Shown: positions 32,322 through 41,527, numbered from the stretch's first letter. The stretch is 64,000 bases of DNA from Paenibacillus mucilaginosus 3016 (GCF_000250655.1 NC_016935.1:4234001-4298000), one strand, 5' to 3'. Translations and numbers: made by a program. The notes: a model not told the origin generated them from the letters alone.

Positions 32322-34640
32322 CTATTCCTTAATCTGGCGGAAGGCGCTGGGTGACACGCCTCGTACCCGCTTGAAGGCCCTTCGGAACGAATGTGCACTG
32401 TTGTAGCCCACTTGTACGGCGATCTCGTCGATCGTCAGACGGTTCTCCAGCAGCAGCTCCGCCGCTTTGGTTATCCTGACGAGCTCGACGTATTCCGAAA
32501 GGTTCTCGCCTGTATGCTCCTTGAACAACTGGGAGATGAATTTCTCCGGTCTGCCGATCCTTTCGGCTACACGGTACAGCGTAAGATCCTGATCGGAATA
32601 CTGCTCGCTGATGTAATCGATGACGGCCTTCACTGTAACGGCGTTCATATCCGATTTCTTCCGCACGACGTCACTGCAAATATCCTCGACCAAGCCTTCG
32701 AACGTCCGTCTGATCTGCAGAACGCCTTCGGTTGGCTGGATTTGCGCAATGCGGTTCTTGATCTCCTCGGCCAGCACTTCGTTGTGCAAGATCTTCTTCT
32801 CGGTCAGCTTGAGGAATGTACCCTTCAGTTCAATGATAAACTGCTGCGTCATCTCGTAGGACAGGTCTCGCTCTTCGAAGTTTCGCGTGAACAATTGCGC
32901 AAGAATGCGCTGGCTCTCCTCGCATTCGCCGGCCTTCAGCGTATTGAGCAGACGCTGCTCGGAATCGAGCGGATAATAATACATGGCGGATTCGCGCACT
33001 GCATCCTCGTACCGGGTTACTCCTTCCGCTCCGACATAGGTGGCGTAATCCAGCGCCTGAAGGGCTTCATTGAAGGAACGGCTGACATCGGACAGCACCG
33101 TATACTTCGCTCCCATGCCGATGTTGAAGGACAGTCGATACTGCCTGTAAGCCGTATCCTGCAGCTTCATAAGCGGCGTCTCGTCGGGGTAAGCGTCATC
33201 TCCGGCCGTTTCGTCGTCCTGCATAAAGACCACGGCGATTTTGTCGGTGCCCCAGTCCGTAATCAGGATGTTCGCATAGGCTTCCTGGAGCATCTGCTTC
33301 AGGAGCAGACGCCATACGCTCAGCTCTTGAACGATCTCCTCGCTTTGAAGGCCGCCGTAGCCGTTTATTTTCAAGATGCCGACATGCCCCTGACCGCCTA
33401 TGACCTCGATACCGGTTTGGGAGGAGACCGCTTCGACTTCCCGGGCGGAGGAGAACTCACCAACAAGCAGCCGCTTGATGAATGCGTCCCGCAGCAGCGG
33501 AAGCTGCTCCTGAAGCTCCGTCTCCAGCCGTTTGCTGCTGGTTATTAGCTTCGAAATATTGCCCGCAATAAAATCCAGGTCGTTCCTGGCCGATTCCTCG
33601 CCTGAGCTGCCATATTCGCGAAATACCGTCAACAGCCGATGAATCGGTGCACTGTGACGGTAAGCGAGAAGCAGACCGATAAGCAGTCCCGCGATTGACG
33701 CTGAGCCTGTCAGGATGGCAGTGACGCGTTTGATTCGGTTCGCTTTCTCCATGATCGCTTCTTCGGGAATGCCGGCAGTATAGAGCCATCCATTGAGCTC
33801 CGACTTGATCGAAATCAGAAACTGCCCATCTTCGAACCGCATCGTGTCTCCTTCCACACCGGTCGGAACGGAGCGGAGTCTCGCAATCTCCTCATCGTCA
33901 ATCCCCTGGGAAATAAGGGTCCGCCCTTCCAGATCAGTAACCATCGCCCAGCCCCCGTATTGCTCCACGGTATTTTGAAACATGCTGCCCATCTTCTCTT
34001 CATCAATGATGACGGCAACCGTGGCTTGTGGATTGTTGAAGCTGTTAATGGGCAGAGACTGCAGGAAGGTGATGGCCGCCGTGCTTTTCTCCGATGGACT
34101 GCCTTCATTGCGGGTATACGTGCGCAGCGGCATGATCTCGTTGAGGTGAGGCTTCTTCAAGATAGTGTCATTCCATTCCGCGAAGCTCATATTCTCCAGC
34201 TGATGAAGCTCATAATAATGCTCCGGCCGGTAAAACAGCGTATTAGGCGTGATCATAACATTATAATTTTGTAAATATACGAAATAGTTCGCCAGGTAAT
34301 CGTTCGTGCTGCTGTAATTGGTCAGGCTGCGCTGCATGCGCCCAAGTCCAACTACGTTATTGGCGTCCAGCGGTCTGGGATCGACGATCAGGCGGTTAAG
34401 ATCCTGATTAATGGCGAGCTGCTTCGTAAACCCCTCTACCTCTTGAAGCCGCCGTTCCAAAATTTCCTTGCTAAGCCGCAAGGTCTTGGTGCTATTCTCG
34501 ATGGAGCTTGACTTCGCGACGTCGATCGATGCCCGGTAAGAGGCGTATCCGGCTATGTTCGGCAGGATAAGAATAATAAGATACGACACGAGAAATTTTC
34601 GGAAAACAGGCGAGAAGTTCGACCAGATTTGCTGCTGCAT
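32322..34640 (-). CDS. Membrane-anchored AraC family sensor-regulator
   Basis: A 772-residue one-component regulator common next to Paenibacillus sugar ABC operons. Membrane segment 1 is FLVSYLIILILPNIAGY. Next comes an extracellular Cache-like sensor (about residues 40-300) with WLYTAGIPEEAI before membrane segment 2 (AILTGSASIAGLLIGLLLAY). A cytoplasmic linker with a divergent cyclase-like region follows. The C-terminal AraC domain (VKAVIDYISEQYSDQDLTLYRVAERI, IDEIAVQVGYNSAHSFRRAFKRVRGVSPSAFR) binds DNA. ATG 34640 follows AGGGGGGG at 3-5 nt. It probably senses the glycan taken up by the adjacent transporter and activates that operon. Confidence 0.93.
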   Translation of the reverse strand: MQQQIWSNFSPVFRKFLVSYLIILILPNIAGYASYRASIDVAKSSSIENSTKTLRLSKEILERRLQEVEGFTKQLAINQDLNRLIVDPRPLDANNVVGLGRMQRSLTNYSSTNDYLANYFVYLQNYNVMITPNTLFYRPEHYYELHQLENMSFAEWNDTILKKPHLNEIMPLRTYTRNEGSPSEKSTAAITFLQSLPINSFNNPQATVAVIIDEEKMGSMFQNTVEQYGGWAMVTDLEGRTLISQGIDDEEIARLRSVPTGVEGDTMRFEDGQFLISIKSELNGWLYTAGIPEEAIMEKANRIKRVTAILTGSASIAGLLIGLLLAYRHSAPIHRLLTVFREYGSSGEESARNDLDFIAGNISKLITSSKRLETELQEQLPLLRDAFIKRLLVGEFSSAREVEAVSSQTGIEVIGGQGHVGILKINGYGGLQSEEIVQELSVWRLLLKQMLQEAYANILITDWGTDKIAVVFMQDDETAGDDAYPDETPLMKLQDTAYRQYRLSFNIGMGAKYTVLSDVSRSFNEALQALDYATYVGAEGVTRYEDAVRESAMYYYPLDSEQRLLNTLKAGECEESQRILAQLFTRNFEERDLSYEMTQQFIIELKGTFLKLTEKKILHNEVLAEEIKNRIAQIQPTEGVLQIRRTFEGLVEDICSDVVRKKSDMNAVTVKAVIDYISEQYSDQDLTLYRVAERIGRPEKFISQLFKEHTGENLSEYVELVRITKAAELLLENRLTIDEIAVQVGYNSAHSFRRAFKRVRGVSPSAFRQIKE

Positions 34641-35020
34641 AGGCCCCCCCTATGGTAACAAAGAAAGCGTAATCAAGAAGCAAGAGGGGTCCCGCTCCGC
34701 CTTTCCTCACGGAGAGTGGATTCCTCTGCGGCTCGATTACACATGATTATGAATACGATACCATTAGTACTCCGCGAAAGACAATCCTCTCGCCCAATAA
34801 AAATCATAACCTAGCTTGATACCATGGGATATCAAGTTCGATATATAACTCAAAACGATGAAAAAGGACAGCACTTCCTCTGCCCCCAGACTTGTTTTAG
34901 ATATCTTGTGTCATAACCCATAAAAATGCGATCCAATACTAGCCTTTTCTGTCGAATAGCAGCTGGTTGAGAGGCCCTAAGGCTGAAGCTCTGTGACAAA
35001 GTAACCTGGAATACTTGGCC

Positions 35021-35059
35021 ATGCGGCGCTTAATGAATATGTGTTCTTGTCCTCCGACA
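35021..35059 (+). repeat. Dispersed repeat family 1, right half only
   Basis: ATGCGGCGCTTAATGAATAT followed by GTGTTCTTGTCCTCCGACA. The left half with GACAAGAACATAT is absent. Confidence 0.65.
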
Positions 35060-35095
35060 CATGGCTTTGTGTCTCCTGGACCTGGTTGTTATTTA

Positions 35096-35148
35096 GCTAT
35101 CGTCTCCAGTTAACGTAATGAAGCTGCCGATCGTGCCAGCAGCTTCAT
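35096..35148 (+). repeat. Dispersed repeat family 2 copy
   Basis: Linker gctatcgtctccagttaacg runs into the hairpin ATGAAGCTGC (35118-35127) with GCAGCTTCAT (35139-35148), a perfect 10-bp stem. Confidence 0.7.
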
Positions 35149-35192
35149 CCTTGGTTGTTTGATGGAACTAACGCTCTTCGTTAGTTCCATCG

Positions 35193-35993
35193 TTACTTTT
35201 TCTTTACTGGTATCCAGATCTCACCCTGTGTATGCCCTGGCATTCCATAATACATTTCGAATTGAGGACCCTCAACCTGTTCGTATCCAGATTTCGGAAA
35301 CCATTCGGTATATACCCGTTCCCATAGTTTTTGTAAATCACATTGCGGCTCCGGGAAAATAGCCCATGTTAAAGCTGGAACAGAAAGCTTTGTAAATCTC
35401 TTCGGAATTTCAAGTCCCTTCGGTAAATGATAGCATACCATGTACTTGAATGATTCTCCCGTATGGTCATATAAGGCAGCGTGCAGCACGGTATTACCAA
35501 ACCGCCCCAGCAACTCATTCATTAGATCCACACTTCCGTCCTCATCACATTGTTTACGGAACTGAGGAACATCAGTAAATGCCGTTTGCAAATCCTGACT
35601 AACAAGACCATAAACGCCGAACATCTCAAAAGCTCCTCTTTGTTCTATCCGGTAATTCATCTCGACATCTCCTCTTATGGAGATATGAAAGGACATTCGA
35701 GGATAGGCTTTTAAGGAAACGCCTTTATCGCGCGCAGATATCGGCATGATTCCATGGAGATTCTTGAACGCCCGTGCGAACGCCTCCGGCGATTGGTATC
35801 CATATTTCATGGCAACATCGATCACCCTTGCATCGGTTGTCTGCAGTTCAAAAGCCGCTAATGTCAAACGTCGACGTCGGATGTATTCGGATAACAAGAT
35901 TCCGGTGATGAACGGAAACGTGCATTTCCTGCACCAAATTGTCAGCCTCCTTCGCAACCCCTGTGGCGGTGTGTCTCCACCTTTCATTCCCAA
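35193..35993 (-). pseudogene. AraC/GyrI-like regulator with damaged DNA-binding domain
   Basis: The 266-codon frame keeps the second half of an AraC domain (LSEYIRRRRLTLAAFELQTTDARVIDVAMKYGYQSPEAFARAFKNLHG) and a full GyrI-like effector domain (MNYRIEQRGAFEMFGVYGL to GEIWIPVKKK). The first helix-turn-helix, normally about 45 residues, is missing. Before FPFITGI the reading frame has shifted (neighbouring frame GVAKEADNLVQEMH). A ribosome site AGAGGAG lies 9 nt before ATG 35660, so the GyrI domain alone (155 residues) could still be made as a small ligand-binding protein. Confidence 0.65.
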
Positions 35994-36030
35994 TAACTAG
36001 TCTCAGCTCTACCAACGATGAAAGCCTGTA

Positions 36031-36660
36031 TTATATTCGCAGATCACCTTCTTTCATACGATTGTATTGGTTCTTCAACTTAAAGGCGCAATACAAAGTT
36101 GCGATGACGACGACCGGAAAGAATAACCACATTAAACCTCTGAAGACGGCGAATGGCGTTTCAAAAAGAAAGGACCTCCAAAACGCCTCCCCTTCCAGCT
36201 CCCAAAGGCCTGGCGTGTAATACAGAAGCTTCGGGTTGAATATCGCGCCGGGGTCTATACTTTCGCTCCGGATTAGCGAGAACATAACAATGGCATAGAC
36301 GCAAGCCAGCAGTGCCCACAGATCAGACAACCTCTTATAGCGTATGGCCTTGGAATCGACATCCGAGAAGATCTCCTTGCTTCCGTCCGTATCTGCTTTC
36401 CGGAAGTACTGAAAACCGGAGTTTTTCGTACCGCTAATATGCTCCCAGCCGCTATCTTCGAATAAGGCTCGATAATCCTCGAAATCCGACGCCCGCTTGA
36501 AGGTACGGTAGTCCATCTTGATGGTGGCCGCCTCCGGCTGATCGCGCCGGAATTTATACCCGAGCCACGTCTTTTTCTCCAGTCGGATCCCCTGCTTGGT
36601 CAAATCGCTTAGCCACTGTTCTTCTTTCTCGAGATTCGTAAACACCTTGTAGTTCCTCAC
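36031..36660 (-). CDS. DUF2812 domain-containing membrane protein
   Basis: A 209-residue protein. The N-terminal half is the DUF2812 region (RNYKVFTNLEKEEQWLSDLTKQGIRLEKKTWLGYKF, then DYRALFEDSGWEHI, FQYFRKA). Two membrane segments follow (LWALLACVYAIVMFSLI and GLMWLFFPVVVIATLYCAF). The function is unknown. GTG 36660 was preferred over the ATG at 36675 because GGGGGAG lies 6 nt before it and members start with a KYKVFT-like sequence. Such genes often sit beside PadR regulators; none is seen here. Confidence 0.85.
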   Translation of the reverse strand: MRNYKVFTNLEKEEQWLSDLTKQGIRLEKKTWLGYKFRRDQPEAATIKMDYRTFKRASDFEDYRALFEDSGWEHISGTKNSGFQYFRKADTDGSKEIFSDVDSKAIRYKRLSDLWALLACVYAIVMFSLIRSESIDPGAIFNPKLLYYTPGLWELEGEAFWRSFLFETPFAVFRGLMWLFFPVVVIATLYCAFKLKNQYNRMKEGDLRI

Positions 36661-36962
36661 GGTTATCTCCCCCATACAATGTTAGGTTATCAGTTTCGCG
36701 GTCACGTTAAGCATATGCTGCATACAATCGCGGTCAAGCCGGGGCATAGATAACTCCCTCTATGGAGAATCCATTTGCGTCTCAAATGCTCACTTTTTCT
36801 TAGACTTTGACCAGCTGTAGATGAAGAAATATATGGGACTAACGAAGAAAGATCTCCACATGTATACATACAGTTGTATATTGGAACATATTGGAAGTAA
36901 CCCGCCCGTTAATTCAATGAAGAAGAGAGCAGCTGCCGCGCGGCGATCTGCTCCCTGGTAGC
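36661..36962. other. Intergenic region
   Basis: Contains the DUF2812 upstream region and a family 2 repeat at its end (36908-36953). Nothing else recognised. Confidence 0.5.
36908..36953 (+). repeat. Dispersed repeat family 2 copy, terminator position
   Basis: Linker end gttaattcaatga, then GAGCAG (36927-36932) pairing with CTGCTC (36948-36953) around the self-complementary core GCCGCGCGGC. It lies 10 bp past the stop of the GNAT gene. Confidence 0.7.
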
Positions 36963-37526
36963 TCAGCGTATAGATTGAAACTCTTCCTTTAGTATGGAGT
37001 ACATTTTTAGATCTTGATGTCTCCCTTTTATAAAGAGTCCCTTTCTAATAATTCCTTCAAATGACATTTTCGCCTTCTCCATAACTCGTGCAGAACCGAT
37101 ATTTTCTAAGTAGCATTTTGCTTGAATACGAACCAAGTCCATATGAGTAAAACCGAATTTGATTACTTCTCTTGCGGCTTCCGTTGCGATACCCTTTCCC
37201 CAATAATCCGGTGATAAGGCATATCCGATTTCGGCAATTTTATGCTGTCTATCCCATGTGGCGAACTCTATTGTACCAATCAACCTGCTATTTTCTTTAT
37301 ATTCAATACCCCAATGAACCAAGCTCTTATTATCCCACTGAACAAGTACTCGCTCAATCGCCTCTTTTGTTTCTGTTATTGTTTTGTGAGGGTTCCAAGA
37401 AGCGTACCTCGGCACTTCCTCATTAGAACAGTAAAGATACATATCCTCTACATCTCCTACTGTTATCTTTCTTAGTTTAAGTCGATTGGTCTCAAGGACT
37501 GGCAGCGCATCGAATACATCTCCCAT
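36963..37526 (-). CDS. GNAT family N-acetyltransferase (RimJ/RimL-like)
   Basis: A 187-residue acetyltransferase. The N-terminal LETNRLKLRKITVGDVEDMY and the acetyl-CoA motif region (IAEIGYALSPDYWGKGIATEAAREVIKFGF, then NIGSARVMEKAKMSFEGIIRKG) match the RimJ/RimL group that modifies protein N-termini or small amines. The substrate is unknown. ATG 37526 has AGGAGG at 7 nt. Single-gene unit closed by a family 2 hairpin. Confidence 0.93.
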   Translation of the reverse strand: MGDVFDALPVLETNRLKLRKITVGDVEDMYLYCSNEEVPRYASWNPHKTITETKEAIERVLVQWDNKSLVHWGIEYKENSRLIGTIEFATWDRQHKIAEIGYALSPDYWGKGIATEAAREVIKFGFTHMDLVRIQAKCYLENIGSARVMEKAKMSFEGIIRKGLFIKGRHQDLKMYSILKEEFQSIR

Positions 37527-37602
37527 AAGAACACCTCCTAGTTTGGTTTACCTAGTACTAAATTCCAGAGATGGGCTGTATTCTCCTTCCCGAACAAGTC
37601 CA

Positions 37603-37686
37603 CGTTATCCTGCCAGTTACTTCAACGACGATAGTGCAGCTGCCGCGCGGGGATCTGCTCTGGTTGATTGAGCCAATGCTCAATCA
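37603..37686 (+). repeat. Dispersed repeat family 2 copy plus second hairpin
   Basis: Linker gttatcctgccagttacttc, then a degenerate GTGCAG...CTGCTC hairpin with core GCCGCGCGG, then TGATTGAGC (37665-37673) with GCTCAATCA (37678-37686), a 9-bp stem with a 4-nt loop. Confidence 0.6.
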
Positions 37687-37721
37687 CTCATTATTATTTG
37701 ATAAAGGTTCTAGGGCGTTTG

Positions 37722-38318
37722 CTACATTAATCCCGTCTGTGAGAGTAGGTGCGCTAATCTGGTATCGAACATTCTCTTGATCCCAAAATAAAAAAAACGA
37801 CCATTGTATCTGCTCCACTGGATCTCCCCCCATTTGCTTTCGGTCTTCCCTCTGCTACTTTCTGCATTTTCTTCAGCGAGCTCGGGCATCTTTTCCATAC
37901 ACTCATCTTTTTTCGGAATGAGCATTTGTGTGAACGACAGCCTGGCTTGTTCCGTGTTTGTATAGATGATATGGACACTTGTATCAGAGGCATCAATAGC
38001 CGGTGAACCATAGCTACCTGGCATATTTGAAGGAAGATAGAGATTAAATGCATTAAACCCAAAGCCTTTCAGTTCCTCCAATGAGTGAGATTTTAGCCTC
38101 TTTTTTTGGGGGAGCTTGATCTTAGAGGAAGGGTCGCTAAGGACTGGTAGTCCGATGGGAACTGAGGGTATAACAATCGGGTTGGCGTATTGATCTGGGG
38201 GCCTTACTTTAATAATCCCTTGAGGAGATGATGCTGGATTGTGCTCCTTTATGTCTGCGGGTATTTGCAGGGCAATACTTAACCCAAGGAACATCATGGG
38301 AAACTTAATAAAATCCAT
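37722..38318 (-). CDS. Hypothetical exported protein
   Basis: A 198-residue protein not recognised. The N-terminus (MDFIKFPMMFLGLSIALQIPA) could be a signal peptide or membrane anchor. It is followed by a Pro-rich stretch (RPPDQYANPIVIPSVPIGLPV) and a globular C-terminal part with VHIIYTNTEQARLSFTQMLIP. ATG 38318 was chosen because AAGGAGG lies 7 nt upstream; the frame is open further upstream without a better site. Single gene between family 2 repeats. Confidence 0.7.
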   Translation of the reverse strand: MDFIKFPMMFLGLSIALQIPADIKEHNPASSPQGIIKVRPPDQYANPIVIPSVPIGLPVLSDPSSKIKLPQKKRLKSHSLEELKGFGFNAFNLYLPSNMPGSYGSPAIDASDTSVHIIYTNTEQARLSFTQMLIPKKDECMEKMPELAEENAESSRGKTESKWGEIQWSRYNGRFFYFGIKRMFDTRLAHLLSQTGLM

Positions 38319-38690
38319 ATGCCACCTCCTTATTACCAAACGATTCCATATATCATAATGTTGCATGGCGGTCTCTATTGCATCTTTCTAATGAAACAAG
38401 GAGCAGATCGGGTAATCTGCTCACCTAAGCCTTGCGCTATCGTTCCCAGGGAGTTGAATCAGGTGTATCTGCAGGATATTGTCCGGCGTGTTACGGTCTT
38501 ATGTTTCTTTAGGGTATATACCACGCTTATAAACGCACAAACGAAGCAAGCAACCTAAGTCTTTGAGTGAAGATGGGAACTCTTAGAATTTTGTGATGGA
38601 TGCAATATGGTCCGAACGCAACATAATGATTTATGGAATCGTATGGTAGTTAGGACACAACAAGGAGCCCTCCGTCGTTGGGGGGCTCCT
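38319..38690. other. Intergenic region
   Basis: Contains the family 2 repeat at 38401-38463 and a hairpin at 38662-38691. No gene seen. Confidence 0.5.
38401..38463 (+). repeat. Dispersed repeat family 2 copy
   Basis: GAGCAGAT (38401-38408) pairs with ATCTGCTC (38415-38422), followed by linker gctatcgttcccagggagtt and gaatca. Confidence 0.7.
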
Positions 38691-38691
38691 T
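38662..38691 (-). terminator. Hairpin at the end of the lipoprotein gene
   Basis: AAGGAGCCC (38662-38670) pairs with GGGCTCCTT (38683-38691). It touches the stop of the gene starting at 39035. T-run weak on the minus strand. Confidence 0.5.
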
Positions 38692-39035
38692 CAATTAGAA
38701 ATCAGGTCCATGGGGGCATACAAAACTCTACCCCAATCGCCTATCAAAATGATTTCATTATTTGGATGCGGTTTTGCACTGTATACAGTGATGGTATCCG
38801 GTGTGCTGTTTTCATAAGCCAACTTAAGCTCACCATTGACGCATGTTATCCAGCCAAATTTCATTCCAGGTTCTATTCGAGTATTCTTTTCCTTCAAATG
38901 ATAGGTTTTCCCACCCCATTCCACCACGTCAGGTGGATTGTTACAAGTGTCTGATGAAACAATTGTATTTGATAAGCATCCTATTACGCTGAACATCTGA
39001 ATAGCAATTAGAAATAATGCAGCAGCTCTATTCAA
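38691..39035 (-). CDS. Small hypothetical lipoprotein
   Basis: A 114-residue exported protein. Signal NRAAALFLIAIQMFSVIGC ends in a lipobox-like SVIGC. The mature part contains VVEWGGKTYHLKEKNTRIEPG and ends LYAPMDLISN; it is not recognised beyond a small beta-rich lipoprotein. TTG 39035 was chosen because GGAGGG lies 6 nt upstream and the signal starts there. Probably attached to the outer face of the cell membrane. Confidence 0.7.
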   Translation of the reverse strand: MNRAAALFLIAIQMFSVIGCLSNTIVSSDTCNNPPDVVEWGGKTYHLKEKNTRIEPGMKFGWITCVNGELKLAYENSTPDTITVYSAKPHPNNEIILIGDWGRVLYAPMDLISN

Positions 39036-39374
39036 ATCATTCCCTCCATGACTCGTTGATGGTCGACCATGAATGAGACGATTGCAACCCACAAAGTATT
39101 AAAAGCATTACCAATCCACCCATTATATAAACTCGAACAGGGAGCAGACTGCCGCGCGGCGATGTGCTCCCTGGATATTGAACTAACGTCTCCCGTTTAT
39201 TTCAATGACCATAAGGACCAGCACTCAAAGATTGCAGGTCCTTATTAACCTTAATTAGAAACACGGATGATTTATATCCGGAATATAACCCCTTTGATCT
39301 AGTTTTCTTCACACTAGACAACTTAATTCAATTATCGTTCTACCAATAGCTGAATGAAAAAGCAGTAATAATTT
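39036..39374. other. Intergenic region
   Basis: Contains the best double-hairpin copy of repeat family 2 (39139-39243). The remainder is AT-rich with nothing recognised. Confidence 0.5.
39139..39243 (+). repeat. Dispersed repeat family 2, hairpin-linker-hairpin copy
   Basis: AGGGAGCA (39139-39146) with TGCTCCCT (39165-39172) around GCCGCGCGGC. Linker gaactaacgtctcccgttta with ttcaatga follows. Then AAGGACC (39213-39219) pairs with GGTCCTT (39237-39243). This is the most complete unit. Confidence 0.75.
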
Positions 39375-39845
39375 CTAGTCCCATACCTTTGGCCGCTTTA
39401 GTCCGGCTGTTCTCAAATAATCTAATAGTTGGCCTGTATGGACAGCTTCATGGTATGCAATTCTCATAAGCATATCACCTAATGTCCGAATATACCCGAC
39501 GTCGCTTCGATCAATCTTAACTTGCGTTAAATCGTCTTGTGTATAAGATTTTACGGTATCTATAAATGCATCACGATATGTTTGCGAAAAGTCAATCTCC
39601 TCTTTCAGCGTTGAAAAAGGGCTCTTCTCGTATGGAGAATCATAAGCCTCCAGACTTCCTTTGTTCAACAATGCAAGGTGGTAATAGTGTTCGCTATCTA
39701 ATACATGACGGATCATCTCTTTCATACTCATAGCATCTGAATCGGGACTCCAGTCCAAATATTCCTTTGGGATACTTCCCCATACAATAATGCTTCTACG
39801 CCGGATTTCTTCTAAATTCCACACTATTGCTTCAATTGCGTTCAT
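39375..39845 (-). CDS. DinB superfamily protein
   Basis: A 156-residue four-helix-bundle protein. The metal-site histidines are suggested by MIRHVLDSEHYYHLAL and YHEAVHTGQLLDYLRT, the usual spacing for DinB/YfiT-like proteins. These include thiol-dependent transferases and uncharacterised stress proteins. ATG 39845 has AAAGGAAG at 7 nt. Stands alone. Confidence 0.88.
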   Translation of the reverse strand: MNAIEAIVWNLEEIRRRSIIVWGSIPKEYLDWSPDSDAMSMKEMIRHVLDSEHYYHLALLNKGSLEAYDSPYEKSPFSTLKEEIDFSQTYRDAFIDTVKSYTQDDLTQVKIDRSDVGYIRTLGDMLMRIAYHEAVHTGQLLDYLRTAGLKRPKVWD

Positions 39846-40067
39846 AATAGCTTCCTTTCAACTTTAATATATTACCATAATACCAGAACATGCATTCCTA
39901 TTTCAAATAAAGTTCTTTTACTTCCAGTCAGCACAGCGAGGGCAGCCGTTCGAGCAGACCGGCTGCATGTTGTCACACAACTCTATCTGGACATCCCATT
40001 TTTTTAGTTTATGGTAAAATATGCTTACTCTCGTTAGAAAAAGTTCACACTTAGGAGGAAATGAGAA

Positions 40068-40589
40068 ATGACTGGTCAAAGAGTCAGGCTGCGTCCTTTT
40101 GAAACAGAAGATATTAAAGAGCTTCAGCGATGGTCCAATGACCCGGTTTCCATCCTGTTGGTTGGCAGAGCTCCACAAGCCTACGAACAAATTGAACGGC
40201 AAATTATGAGTAAACGACAAAAAGGAGATCTTCTGCTTGCAATTGAGAACGAAGAAAATAAACTTATTGGCTGGGTTTTCCTTAAGGATATCGAACATGA
40301 ACACGGCAGAGCCGGTATAGGAATCCTACTCGCCCCAGAGGCTCGCGGACAAGGTTACGGAAAAGAAGCGATGAAAGCCATGATTAGAATAGGTTTTGAC
40401 CAACTCCGCTTACATAAAATCTACTTAACTACAAGAGGTTTAAATGAACAGGCGATTGCGCTGTACAAAAAAATTGGATTTGTCATCGAAGGAAAATTGA
40501 GAGAGCATGCATTTTGTGATGGCCAATATTATGATACATACTATATGGGAATGTTAAAATCGGAATGGCAGATTTCCAACAAATCTTAA
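40068..40589 (+). CDS. GNAT family N-acetyltransferase
   Basis: A 173-residue acetyltransferase of the RimJ/RimL or SpeG-like group. It begins GQRVRLRPFETEDIKELQRWSND and has the acetyl-CoA loop APEARGQGYGKEAMKAMIRIGFDQLRLHKIYL. It ends with a conserved IGFVIEGKLREHAFCDGQYYDTYYMGML. The substrate is unknown. ATG 40068 follows TTAGGAGGAAATGAG. A terminator follows 75 bp after the stop. Confidence 0.93.
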   Translation: MTGQRVRLRPFETEDIKELQRWSNDPVSILLVGRAPQAYEQIERQIMSKRQKGDLLLAIENEENKLIGWVFLKDIEHEHGRAGIGILLAPEARGQGYGKEAMKAMIRIGFDQLRLHKIYLTTRGLNEQAIALYKKIGFVIEGKLREHAFCDGQYYDTYYMGMLKSEWQISNKS

Positions 40590-40934
40590 ATAAGTTGTGG
40601 TGTACAGTTGAGATGAGTTTTTCTGCGCAAATCTGCCTGTTTGCTTAATCAAAATCCAAAAAGGGATGCCTCCATCACATAGTCTGGAGAGCATCCCATT
40701 TTTTTCAGGTATCACTTATATGTGCGTATATTCTTCCGCATACCTAAGTTATAGGTGATGCAGTGTGATGACCTATATATATGATGGAACTCCGTTCTTA
40801 ATCCTCGGCTTCCGTCTAGGGTAAGGCGCACTTTTTTGTCTTTCACCAACAGATAATTTGCATAACCCCGCCGCATGCGATATGATTTTATTATCGACAA
40901 ATTTGCAGGTCTAAATAAGGAGGTTCACGCATCT
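40590..40934. other. Intergenic region
   Basis: Holds a terminator at 40663-40704 and the TetR gene's upstream region. A short minus-strand frame (40712-40900) lacks a ribosome site and is not called. Confidence 0.5.
40663..40704 (+). terminator. Terminator of the GNAT gene
   Basis: GGGATGC-CTCCA pairs with TGGAG-a-GCATCCC (40663-40697) and is followed by seven T. Confidence 0.85.
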
Positions 40935-41520
40935 ATGTGCCCCCGTACCAAAGAACAAAATGAACTCATCCGCACGCAGCGTAAAGAACAAATCCTAAAA
41001 CGCCGCCGCGCGCGCTTACTTCCGCACGGGCGGCAGCTTTGATATTCGCGATGTCGCCCGCGAGGCGGAGCTCGGTTACGGCACGGTGTACCATTATTAC
41101 CCCAACCGACATTTATTGATAGAAGATGTGCTGGACAGCGGCTTCGAACGATGCGAGCTTGCCCTAGCAGAATGGGCAAACCTCCGCAGCGGAAGCCCGG
41201 ATGAGAGGCAGGTTATCTCGTATTGCAAGGCGCTGCTCCGGCTATGGCAATCGGACGCCCGCGCATATCTCGTCTACAAGATGGCCGCGGAACATTATGC
41301 AGGCATGTCTGAGAAAGATCGGCTCCCCGCCAAGAGACGATTCATGGAACGGCTGTACGTTCCACTCCAATCGATCACCCAGCGCGAAGACGACAGCGTC
41401 GACCATCTGCTTGCCGTGCTGGTGGGCTGCTGCGGGCTGAACTACTATGCGGGCACTTCCGAGCTGGACGTCGATCGAATCGCCCGGCTTGCTATGCAAG
41501 CAATCACAAAGGAGCACTGA
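40935..41520 (+). pseudogene. TetR family regulator, frameshifted by one base
   Basis: ATG 40935, behind AAGGAGG, begins MCPRTKEQNELIRTQRKEQILK. The frame is then lost. Dropping one base near 41001 restores AAARAYFRTGGSFDIRDVAREAELGYGTVYHYYPNRHLLIEDVL, a complete TetR helix-turn-helix. The ligand domain runs to the stop at 41520. As sequenced, no full DNA-binding domain is made from the upstream start. It may be an assembly error in a GC-rich run or a true knock-out. Its stop overlaps an ATG, and the aminopeptidase gene begins 8 bp later. Confidence 0.8.
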
Positions 41521-41527
41521 TGCGAAC

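Larger units (their letters stand above)
34641..35192. other. Intergenic region with repeats of both families
   Basis: The first 250 bp hold the AraC sensor promoter region, where no clear boxes could be set. From 35021 a half copy of repeat family 1 and a family 2 copy follow. No gene seen. Confidence 0.5.

Noticed and set aside
36905..39243. Repeat family 2 as simple rho-independent terminators
   Set aside because: Some copies are at gene ends, but most lack a T-run and share a conserved linker that terminators do not need, so they were annotated as repeats.
40712..40900. Short minus-strand frame
   Set aside because: No ribosome site, starts in the TetR promoter and ends beside the GNAT terminator.
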